From Bacteroidales bacterium (GTDB lineage: Bacteria > Bacteroidota > Bacteroidia > Bacteroidales > ML635J-15), in the NCBI GenBank assembly GCA_023228725.1, contig JALOAQ010000129.1, positions 1 to 7,378 on the forward strand: 7,378 nt of DNA, given 5' to 3'. The position numbers and the translations under genes were made by a program. This document shows, piece by piece, positions 1 through 5,899 of this stretch (position 1 is its first letter; every line of letters starts with the position of its first letter). Below the pieces are notes generated by a model that was not told the DNA's origin, did not search any database, and worked only from the letters and a program-made list of their open reading frames with translations.

Positions 1-1272
1 TATTTATATGGAAATATAAAATTTGCTAATAAGCAAAATAAAGCTGAGTATAAAATTTTTAAAAACGCTTTGGTTCTCAAAATATTAATGAGCCTAATAT
101 TTGCTTTAATAGTTTTATTTTTTTATCCTGGCGACAGCATGGTTTATTTTCAAAGCATAAATGTTTTTAATAAAGTTTTTTTTCAAAATCCAAAGCAGTA
201 TTTTGATATATTATTTTTAGGAAATAAGCCTGAATTTTTCTCATATTTCAATTCTCAAACTGGTTATCCTGCATGGTATATGTGGAATGATACTAATTCT
301 GTATTTGTAGCTAGAGTTTATTCTCCTTTTATGTTTTTATCTTATAAATCTTATTTAATAAGTACTGTTATTGCTGGTTTAATTGGTTTTACAGGAATAT
401 GGAAACTTTTTAAAACTTTATCTAAGATTTATCCCAGAATGGAAAAAAAGTTTGCTATAGCAATTTTATATTTTCCTTCTTTATTTTTTTGGTCCTCAGG
501 TATAATGAAAGATACCCTAACTATTTCAGCCTTAGGCTGGATTATTTATGCTTTTTATGAATTAGTTATTTTGAAAAAAATAAAATTAAAGTATTTTATA
601 ATTTTATTTTTTGCTTCTTTGATATTAATAAATATTAAAGCTTATATTTTTGCAGCTTTAGTTCCTGGTTTATTTATATGGGCATTTTTCGGACAAATTA
701 AAGCAATAAAATCACAGCTTTTTAAAATTTTAATTGCGCCGGTTATTTTAGGATTACTTGTTTTAGCTTTTTCCTTTTTAATGAAAAACACTTCCGAATC
801 TATGGGGACTTATGGAAGCATAGATTCTACCTTAAACTATGCCAGCGTTGTGCAACAAGACCTTACCCGCCACGAACAATACGGACATAATTATTATGAT
901 ATTGGCAAATTTGAAGCTACCCCAATGGGAGTTTTAAAAAAATTTCCTATAGCAACAATTTCTGGAATTTACAGACCTTTTTTATGGGAAGCAAGAAACC
1001 CCTTTATTGTACTTGCAGCTTTAGAAGGAGCTTTTTTATTTTTATTTATGATTTATGTTATTTTTAAGACAGGTTTTTTAAGATTTTTCAGAATTATTTT
1101 TTCAGATCCATTTTTAATATTTTCTTTGAGTTTTGTAATAATATTTGGTTTTGGTGTTGGACTAGCTACTGCTAATTTTGGAGCTTTAGTTAGATACAAA
1201 ATTCCGCTTCTTCCTTTTTATTTAGCAAGTTTGTTTGTAATTTATGATAAGTTTTTAAAGGAAAGTGCTTAG
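1..1272 (+). CDS. Polytopic membrane protein of a surface-polysaccharide locus, 5' end cut by window
   Basis: This is an integral inner-membrane protein. The frame has no stop from base 1 to the TAG at 1270-1272 (423 visible residues), so the gene almost certainly begins to the left of the window. The TTG at 70 and ATG at 88 are internal and lack an evident ribosome binding site. About eight or nine hydrophobic segments are visible, starting near residues 26-43 and clustering at 115-260 and 335-415. Between them lie a soluble loop after the first segment (about residues 44-110) and another near residues 262-315. A motif with W164, S165-G167 and K170-D171 (FWSSG then KD) follows the third segment, and an RPFLWE motif precedes the last group of helices. 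I recognise this as a type of Bacteroidota membrane protein found in glycan loci, possibly EpsG/Wzy-like, but a polymerase role is only a guess. It is convergent with the operon that follows. Confidence 0.75.
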   Translation, partial: YLYGNIKFANKQNKAEYKIFKNALVLKILMSLIFALIVLFFYPGDSMVYFQSINVFNKVFFQNPKQYFDILFLGNKPEFFSYFNSQTGYPAWYMWNDTNSVFVARVYSPFMFLSYKSYLISTVIAGLIGFTGIWKLFKTLSKIYPRMEKKFAIAILYFPSLFFWSSGIMKDTLTISALGWIIYAFYELVILKKIKLKYFIILFFASLILINIKAYIFAALVPGLFIWAFFGQIKAIKSQLFKILIAPVILGLLVLAFSFLMKNTSESMGTYGSIDSTLNYASVVQQDLTRHEQYGHNYYDIGKFEATPMGVLKKFPIATISGIYRPFLWEARNPFIVLAALEGAFLFLFMIYVIFKTGFLRFFRIIFSDPFLIFSLSFVIIFGFGVGLATANFGALVRYKIPLLPFYLASLFVIYDKFLKESA

Positions 1273-1292
1273 TGTGCGAAATGTGAGAAGCC

Positions 1293-1327
1293 CTTTCGAC
1301 TTTTCACTTTTCTCTTTCGACTTTTAA
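1293..1327. repeat. Degenerate heptanucleotide tandem array, five units
   Basis: On the + strand the units are CTTTCGA, CTTTTCA, CTTTTCT, CTTTCGA and CTTTTAA, in exact 7-base register. A weaker sixth unit, CTCTTTA, follows at 1328-1334. The first and fourth units are identical. The array fills most of the convergent gap between the membrane protein gene and the minus-strand operon, and it contains the TAA stop (1324-1326) of the amidotransferase gene. Heptamer periodicity of this kind is common in intergenic DNA of Bacteroidota, from general familiarity rather than any search. No strong rho-independent terminator is present. Only a 7-base-pair arm with one G-T pair (1283-1289 with 1301-1307) could form. 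Confidence 0.8.
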
Positions 1328-2439
1328 CTCTTTATCTTTTTATACAAACTAAATAGTGAGCTAATAAATTTCTCTTGATTTGGAAAATTTTTATAATTTT
1401 TAGCTTTTAATTTTAGATAATTATCAAACTCTGCCTCTGTAATTTCCCACTTTTCACAAATATATAACTTGTCTTTTTTTATTTTTCCCTCATCATAAGC
1501 TTTTGTATCTAAAATCTTTAAAGCTTGTTCTCTACTTATTTGTTTTGTGCAGATTTGCGAAGAAAGTGTGGCTCTACGATAATCAATATTATATTTTATA
1601 GGCATTAAATAAGTTTGTAAAAAACCGGTTATTGTTGACTCTTGATGTTTGCCACCATATTCTTTAAATCCATAATTTTCTATTAAAAACTGTTTTGCTT
1701 TATCTTTATTAAAATTCACATAATTCAATGGGTAATAAGTTTTTATACCTCTAATAAATTTATTAATAAAATTTTCTTTTAAGCCTGCGTAAGGGGTTTT
1801 CTTAATTTTAATATTTGAATATTTTTTTACAATATGCTTATATAATTTCATATCGTTTTTAACATGATAACCCCAAGTTAATGGTAAAATACCTTCGGCA
1901 GAAAAGTTACCTCCTGAAAGAATGCTAGGAATTTTATATTTATTTGCAATTTCATAATTAGCCCCCAAAATAGCCAAATCAGTTGGCATCTCAATATCAA
2001 CAATAGATGATTTTAAAAATGCAAGTTGTATTTCCTTAAATTCATTCCAATCTATTTTATATTCATATAAATCAAATCCTAATGCTTTTTGCATTATTTG
2101 AATATTTTTTTCTGCAATTGCAGTATTCCAGCCATTATTTAAGTGTAAAAGTAAAGGACGCAAACTATTAACTTTACATAAATGAGCCACAAAACTAGAA
2201 TCAACTCCTCCGCTTATTCCAACTAAGCAGTCATATTTTTTGTTTTTACCTCTTTCCTTAATTTTTAGCAAAATGTCTTTAAATTTTTTTTCAGATTGTC
2301 CTTCAACATACTTGTGGTTTTCTAATAATTTTAAAAAATCAGTACAATGGTTGCAATATCCGTTATTATCAAATATAATGTCTTCATCAGAAGTATCCAT
2401 TACACAACGTTTGCATATTTGGTAAGGTTTTTTGTTCAT
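1324..2439 (-). CDS. N-acetyl sugar amidotransferase (WbpG/PseA-like)
   Basis: This cytoplasmic PP-loop enzyme is predicted to convert an N-acetyl group on a sugar to an acetamidino group using ATP and ammonia, as WbpG and PseA do in Pseudomonas O-antigen and Campylobacter pseudaminic acid pathways. Numbering from the ATG at 2439 (371 aa), two Cys pairs, C9-x-x-C12 and C29-x-x-C32, form a probable zinc site. The ATP pyrophosphatase loop SGGVDSS is at 76-82, followed by a HLNNGW segment (99-104). A conserved C-terminal block (GGKHQEST through SSQICTKQISREQA, about 262-306) completes the family pattern, and the length is normal. A TTG six bases upstream is possible, but the ATG fits the family N-terminus (MNKKPYQICKRC). 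It is the last gene of the operon, 44 bases after the ATP-grasp gene. The HisH/HisF-type ammonia partner usually found with it is absent here. Confidence 0.9.
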   Translation of the reverse strand: MNKKPYQICKRCVMDTSDEDIIFDNNGYCNHCTDFLKLLENHKYVEGQSEKKFKDILLKIKERGKNKKYDCLVGISGGVDSSFVAHLCKVNSLRPLLLHLNNGWNTAIAEKNIQIMQKALGFDLYEYKIDWNEFKEIQLAFLKSSIVDIEMPTDLAILGANYEIANKYKIPSILSGGNFSAEGILPLTWGYHVKNDMKLYKHIVKKYSNIKIKKTPYAGLKENFINKFIRGIKTYYPLNYVNFNKDKAKQFLIENYGFKEYGGKHQESTITGFLQTYLMPIKYNIDYRRATLSSQICTKQISREQALKILDTKAYDEGKIKKDKLYICEKWEITEAEFDNYLKLKAKNYKNFPNQEKFISSLFSLYKKIKS

Positions 2440-2442
2440 ATT

Positions 2443-2450
2443 CAAAGTTA
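2443..2450 (-). promoter_or_regulatory. Possible internal -7 promoter box (TAACTTTG)
   Basis: Read on the minus strand this is an exact TAnnTTTG match, the Bacteroidota -7 consensus, with an ATTG about 20 bases upstream that could stand in for a -33 element. It sits only three bases before the amidotransferase ATG, so transcription from it would start at or inside the start codon and give a leaderless message. In DNA this AT-rich, about ten such matches are expected by chance across both strands of the window, so the call is weak. Confidence 0.2.
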
Positions 2451-2451
2451 T

Positions 2452-2467
2452 TATATTTTAAAATATA
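2452..2467. repeat. Perfect 16-base AT-only palindrome in intergenic gap
   Basis: The sequence TATATTTTAAAATATA equals its own reverse complement. It occupies the middle of the 44-base gap between the ATP-grasp gene and the amidotransferase gene. A hairpin from it would be only six A-U pairs around a TTAA loop, too weak for a convincing terminator. It could be an operator-like dyad, or chance in AT-rich DNA. Confidence 0.5.
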
Positions 2468-2483
2468 TTACAATTTTAAGTTT

Positions 2484-3548
2484 TTATAATGCTTTATCAA
2501 TTATTTTGTTTTCAGAATTAATGACAGCAAATCCTCTATATGAGAAAATCTTTCTGTCTTTTGAAATTGATTTTACAGGTATATCTATACCCAAAGCTAA
2601 GTAAACAGAATATAATGGGAAATTAAAGCCTGCTGAATAAGGTAAAAAGGCGGTTGCAGGAAGTCTTGGGTTTATTTCTAAAACTTTAGGTTTATTATTT
2701 TTATCTAATTTAAAATCAATATTTATTGTATAAGATAAATTCAAACATGAAACTATGTCTTTAGCAATATTAATTATTTCGACATATTCAATAATTTTGC
2801 CATTAGAAATTTCTGAATGAAATACATCTCCATTATCTCTTGCAATAATTTTAATGATTTCACGAGTAATAGGGTGTATTAGTATGTCAACACCATATTC
2901 TTTTCCAGGGAGATATTCAGAAAGCATAATATCATCAAAACTTTTTTTGTTGAAAATAAGACAAGCTAAATCCATAGGGATAATTAAGTTGTTAGGCTTG
3001 TGATGTCTATATTGTTCAAACAAATCTACATCATTATCTATTATTCTTAACCCTATACTTCCGTGACTTATAAATGGTTTAACAACAACTTTATTTGCAG
3101 GAAAGCCAATTTCATTAGCTAAATTTTTTAAATTTTTTGAATTCTCTAATATTCTATATTCTGGGGTATAGTTTTTAGTTTTAAAGTATTCGTATAATAA
3201 AGATTTGTTGTTTGCAATATTTAAGGATTCATAATTTGAAACGCAAACTTTACAGCCCAAATTTTCAAACTCTGATATATGTTTTGAAAGTGTTAGTAAT
3301 TCGAAAGTAGCAAGTGGCAAAATAACTTCAGCATTAGTTTTAACAACTAGTTCTTTCATTTTAGGAATAAAATCTTCACTTTTGCCAGCGGGTACTTGAT
3401 AAAACTCGTCAACTAAATATTTACTCAACATGTCGTTACGTATATCGGTTCCTATTATATAAATATCCGCATCATCTCTAAGCATTTGTATTATTGAAGG
3501 ACCACCTGGACATCCTATTGCTGTTAAAATAACTCGTTTCATATCCAT
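2484..3548 (-). CDS. ATP-grasp ligase, CarB/biotin-carboxylase-like fold
   Basis: ATP-grasp enzymes activate a carboxylate as an acyl phosphate and join it to an amine or other nucleophile. The 354-residue protein has a Rossmann-like pre-ATP-grasp domain with a glycine-rich GCPGGPS turn (12-18) and a short FELLTL helix (82-87). The ATP-grasp domain follows, with KPFISHGSIG (157-166) as lysine strand and glycine-rich loop, and SEYLPGKEYGVD (210-221). The metal-binding strand ends in EINPR (291-295), where E291 and N293 are the expected Mg ligands. This is the layout of stand-alone CarB-like ligases. The start is supported by a TAATG overlap with the GNAT gene, sharing base 3548; a second ATG lies two codons in. 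Its place in an amino-sugar operon suggests it attaches an acyl, aminoacyl or carbamoyl group to a sugar amine, but the substrate cannot be read from sequence. Confidence 0.85.
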   Translation of the reverse strand: MDMKRVILTAIGCPGGPSIIQMLRDDADIYIIGTDIRNDMLSKYLVDEFYQVPAGKSEDFIPKMKELVVKTNAEVILPLATFELLTLSKHISEFENLGCKVCVSNYESLNIANNKSLLYEYFKTKNYTPEYRILENSKNLKNLANEIGFPANKVVVKPFISHGSIGLRIIDNDVDLFEQYRHHKPNNLIIPMDLACLIFNKKSFDDIMLSEYLPGKEYGVDILIHPITREIIKIIARDNGDVFHSEISNGKIIEYVEIINIAKDIVSCLNLSYTINIDFKLDKNNKPKVLEINPRLPATAFLPYSAGFNFPLYSVYLALGIDIPVKSISKDRKIFSYRGFAVINSENKIIDKAL

Positions 3549-4015
3549 TAGACTTTAATTTTATGAATCATATAATATCTTTCTGTAGTTTCATCTTTTA
3601 TAATATCTTCTATCTGAAATCCATGTTTTAGATAAAAGTTTAATGCCCCTTCATTTTTTTTATTTGTGAATAATGATATAGCATCTATATTATTATTTAA
3701 GCAAGTATTTTTTAGGGTAGCTAACATTTTTGAACCAATTTTAAGTGAACGATATTCTTTGCTTATTGCCATTTTATTTATGTGTACAAAATTTTTTTCA
3801 CTTTTCTTTGTGCAAATAAGAAAACCCATTAATTTTTCTTCTAGTATACAGCAAAAACTATAGTCCCATTTTCCGTCAACTTCAAGAAGATAATGCTCTT
3901 TGTCCCAGTATTGTAGTTCTCTTGGAATTATGTCCTTTCCAAGTTTAATAAAGAAATCAATATTGTTCAGTAATAATTGTTTTGATAATTTGATTATATT
4001 AATTTTATCTTCCAT
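3548..4015 (-). CDS. GNAT-family N-acetyltransferase
   Basis: This is a single-domain 155-residue acyl-CoA-dependent N-acyltransferase, of normal length for the fold. After an N-terminal helical region, the central strands run at about 51-68 (SFCCILEEKLMGFLICT). Motif A follows at 76-100 (VHINKMAISKEYRS then LKIGSKML), and motif B ends in the usual Asn plus FYLKHGF (121-133). The acetyl-CoA loop reads R89-SLK-IG-S, so the glycine normally at the fourth position of R/Q-x-x-G-x-G/A is a lysine, a mild departure. The start ATG and the TAA of the aminotransferase gene overlap by one base (TAATG at 4015), and the stop overlaps the ATP-grasp start in the same way. In this context it probably acetylates the amine made by the aminotransferase, on a nucleotide sugar. 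Ribosomal-protein or small-molecule acetylation cannot be excluded. Confidence 0.85.
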   Translation of the reverse strand: MEDKINIIKLSKQLLLNNIDFFIKLGKDIIPRELQYWDKEHYLLEVDGKWDYSFCCILEEKLMGFLICTKKSEKNFVHINKMAISKEYRSLKIGSKMLATLKNTCLNNNIDAISLFTNKKNEGALNFYLKHGFQIEDIIKDETTERYYMIHKIKV

Positions 4016-5226
4016 TATGAAATTAATTTATTTATAGAACTTGTAATATATTGAATTTCATTAGTATTCATTTTTGACGACAATGGCAACTCAACTATTT
4101 TGTCGTGTAACATCAGATAGTTTGTGCATTTATGTATGCTATCATCGAACAAATATTTTGTTTTATCAATACTTTCTTGAAAATAAATTCCGTGCGATTT
4201 TGTTAATTGTTTTGCATCAATACCTAAATTGACCAATTTTGTAATTACTTCCTTGTTTTCATAGGGTGTGGTAATATATAATTTTGCAAAACTAGACTTG
4301 CCAAGATCTGCTTGAAAAATTATTTTTTTATTTGTAGATAATTTGTCTGCTATTAAATCTCTATTTTTTCTTCTATTTTCAACAATATTATTCAATCTTT
4401 CTAATTGTTTTAGGATCATTCCTGCTTGTAAGTCATTTGGTTTGCACATAACATGTTTTGCATTAAAAATATCTACAGGATTATTTTCTTTATAGTCTTG
4501 TTTTTTTTGTAAAAACTTTTTTGTGTAAAATTCGTTTACATCTTTAATTCCTAGTTTACTTTCTACAAAATCTCTTTCAAAACGATATTCTAACAATTCT
4601 TTTGGAATTTCGTCAAGCTGATTTTGAATTTCACGGATTTGATTTATAACAGATTTGTTTTTTGAGATCAACATTCCTCCTCCAACTAAGCTTAGATGTT
4701 TTGTGAAGCTAAAAAAGGCAAAATGTCCAAAGCTTCCTAATAATTTATTGTTATATTTTGAACCTAATGCTTGTGCACAATCTTCTATTAAAATAATTTT
4801 ATGCTTATCGGCAATTATGCGTAGTTTTTCTAAATCTGAAGCGCATCCTCCTAGAGAAATAGCCATAATTGCTTTATCATTTTTTGAGATATACTTTTCG
4901 ACAAGATTTTCGTCAAGTAAGAAACTGTTTTTATTAATATCAATATAATGTGGTGTGTTGTTAGTAGCAATAATTGGATTTAATGCAGAATAGCATGTTA
5001 AAGGAGAAGTAATTATATTTCCTTTTAAGTTTAAAACATTTAGCAATAAATATAAACTCAGTTTAGCAGATGCTGTAAAAAGAGCATAATAGTCTTCACC
5101 GAACAGATTTGCAAAATCACTTTCTAAATTTTTAATATATTTACCAGATTCAAACTTAGAAAACTTTAATTGAAAATAAGTTTCTAAATCCAGTGGGCTA
5201 ATATCGGGCCGATTTATAGGTATCAT
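4015..5226 (-). CDS. DegT/DnrJ/EryC1/StrS-family PLP aminotransferase
   Basis: This cytoplasmic fold-type I PLP enzyme is expected to transfer an amino group from glutamate or glutamine to a keto-sugar nucleotide. Numbering from the ATG at 5226 (403 aa), the N-terminus MIPINRPDISPLD matches the family. A GGCASDLEKL stretch (126-135) precedes the EDCAQALGS block, with D149 contacting the PLP ring nitrogen and Q152 beside it. The Schiff-base lysine is K176 in SFTKHLSLVGGGM (173-185). The C-terminus has the usual ELPLSSKMNTNEIQ pattern. A GTG at 5241 would add five residues and overlap the deacetylase gene by 13 bases. The ATG is preferred because it lies two bases after the deacetylase stop, with an AGGTGG element about 11 bases upstream. 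It is coupled to the GNAT gene by a TAATG overlap. The exact keto-sugar is unknown. Confidence 0.9.
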   Translation of the reverse strand: MIPINRPDISPLDLETYFQLKFSKFESGKYIKNLESDFANLFGEDYYALFTASAKLSLYLLLNVLNLKGNIITSPLTCYSALNPIIATNNTPHYIDINKNSFLLDENLVEKYISKNDKAIMAISLGGCASDLEKLRIIADKHKIILIEDCAQALGSKYNNKLLGSFGHFAFFSFTKHLSLVGGGMLISKNKSVINQIREIQNQLDEIPKELLEYRFERDFVESKLGIKDVNEFYTKKFLQKKQDYKENNPVDIFNAKHVMCKPNDLQAGMILKQLERLNNIVENRRKNRDLIADKLSTNKKIIFQADLGKSSFAKLYITTPYENKEVITKLVNLGIDAKQLTKSHGIYFQESIDKTKYLFDDSIHKCTNYLMLHDKIVELPLSSKMNTNEIQYITSSINKLIS

Positions 5227-5228
5227 AA

Positions 5229-5870
5229 TTACATTATCCACCTTAATACATTAAATGTCTCTGCAAATTTACCGCCTACTTGAATGCCACGTGTTAAGGC
5301 GAGTCCTTTGATATAATCTTCGCTGGAATATTTTCTGCCTATTTGGGATCTATAACATTTTAAAGATTCTAATTTTTTTTCAATATGTTTTTCTTCTAAA
5401 TGTACGAAGCAGGTAGTTTCAAACACATAGTTATTCCAAGGTAGTTCGTAGCCTAATAAGGAAGTAAATTTGAAAGCTCGCATAGCTTCTTGAGTAACTG
5501 TGTAATGATCTTGGTGTACATCATATTTTGAAGGAGTGAAGACTAAATCAGGTTTTATTTTTTTGTTTAGATGCACCATGTTTTCCAATATTTCTTGCCT
5601 ATGATATGAAAGTTTGCGAACAGGATATTTATAGATAAATAAATTTTCAGGTTTTATTTCTAATACTGAAGTTGCTTTTTTCACTTCAGTTTCAAGAATG
5701 TCTTTAGGGAATCCTTTAGGGACAGATTCTTCGGCACAAGAGAAAGCTACATAAAAAACTTCTGCACCTTCTTCTATAAATTTACTTATTGTTCCGCCAC
5801 AACCAAATTCACCATCGTCGGTATGAGGAGCTAAAATTAAAATTCGTTTTTTTGTTTGCATAATGTACAT
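5229..5870 (-). CDS. PIG-L/LmbE-family zinc-dependent deacetylase
   Basis: Members of this family remove N-acyl groups, usually acetyl, from amino sugars such as GlcNAc-inositol (MshB, PIG-L), or from related glycosides. The 213-residue protein has the metal-site motif APHTDDGE at 14-21, with H16 and D19 as ligands and D18 as likely general base. GCGG (23-26) follows, then DVHQDH at 117-122, which supplies another zinc-binding histidine. The C-terminal KCYRSQIG and KFAETF blocks are also typical. Length is normal and no signal peptide is seen, so it acts in the cytoplasm. ATG 5870 is used; ATG 5861, three codons in, is equally plausible. It lies 29 bases after the glycosyltransferase gene and 2 bases before the aminotransferase start. 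Here it may expose a sugar amine for re-acylation by the neighbouring GNAT or ATP-grasp enzyme, or act after glycosyl transfer. That role is inferred. Confidence 0.9.
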   Translation of the reverse strand: MYIMQTKKRILILAPHTDDGEFGCGGTISKFIEEGAEVFYVAFSCAEESVPKGFPKDILETEVKKATSVLEIKPENLFIYKYPVRKLSYHRQEILENMVHLNKKIKPDLVFTPSKYDVHQDHYTVTQEAMRAFKFTSLLGYELPWNNYVFETTCFVHLEEKHIEKKLESLKCYRSQIGRKYSSEDYIKGLALTRGIQVGGKFAETFNVLRWIM

Positions 5871-5899
5871 TTATGTGCAAAATTAAAAAACAAACTGGT

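Noticed and set aside
70..90. TTG at 70 or ATG at 88 as the true start of the membrane protein gene
   Set aside because: The frame is open through all 23 codons back to base 1 and no ribosome binding site is seen, so the gene is better read as cut by the window edge.
1273..1323. Bidirectional rho-independent terminator in the convergent gap
   Set aside because: The only stems found are 5 to 7 base pairs with long loops and low GC; the T-rich character is explained by the heptamer array.
2240..2604. Plus-strand open frames at 2240-2425 and 2347-2604
   Set aside because: They lie antisense to the amidotransferase and ATP-grasp genes, have no recognisable domain, and overlap each other; they are products of AT-rich codon composition.
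4501..4508. Homopolymer run of eight T (eight A on the coding strand) in the aminotransferase gene, and a similar run near 5373, as phase-variation tracts
   Set aside because: Runs of this length are expected in DNA this AT-rich, fall in Lys-rich coding segments, and both genes are intact.
3666..4948. Plus-strand open frames at 3666-3863 and 4655-4948
   Set aside because: Antisense to the GNAT and aminotransferase genes, whose conserved motifs prove the minus-strand reading.
5226..5241. GTG at 5241 as the aminotransferase start
   Set aside because: It would overlap the deacetylase gene by 13 bases and add residues not typical of the family. The ATG at 5226 gives the usual MIPIN-type N-terminus.
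5878..5885. TAATTTTG match as a promoter for the deacetylase gene
   Set aside because: The match is exact but only eight bases from the ATG, with no -33 partner at proper spacing, inside a compact operon; chance matches are frequent in this composition.
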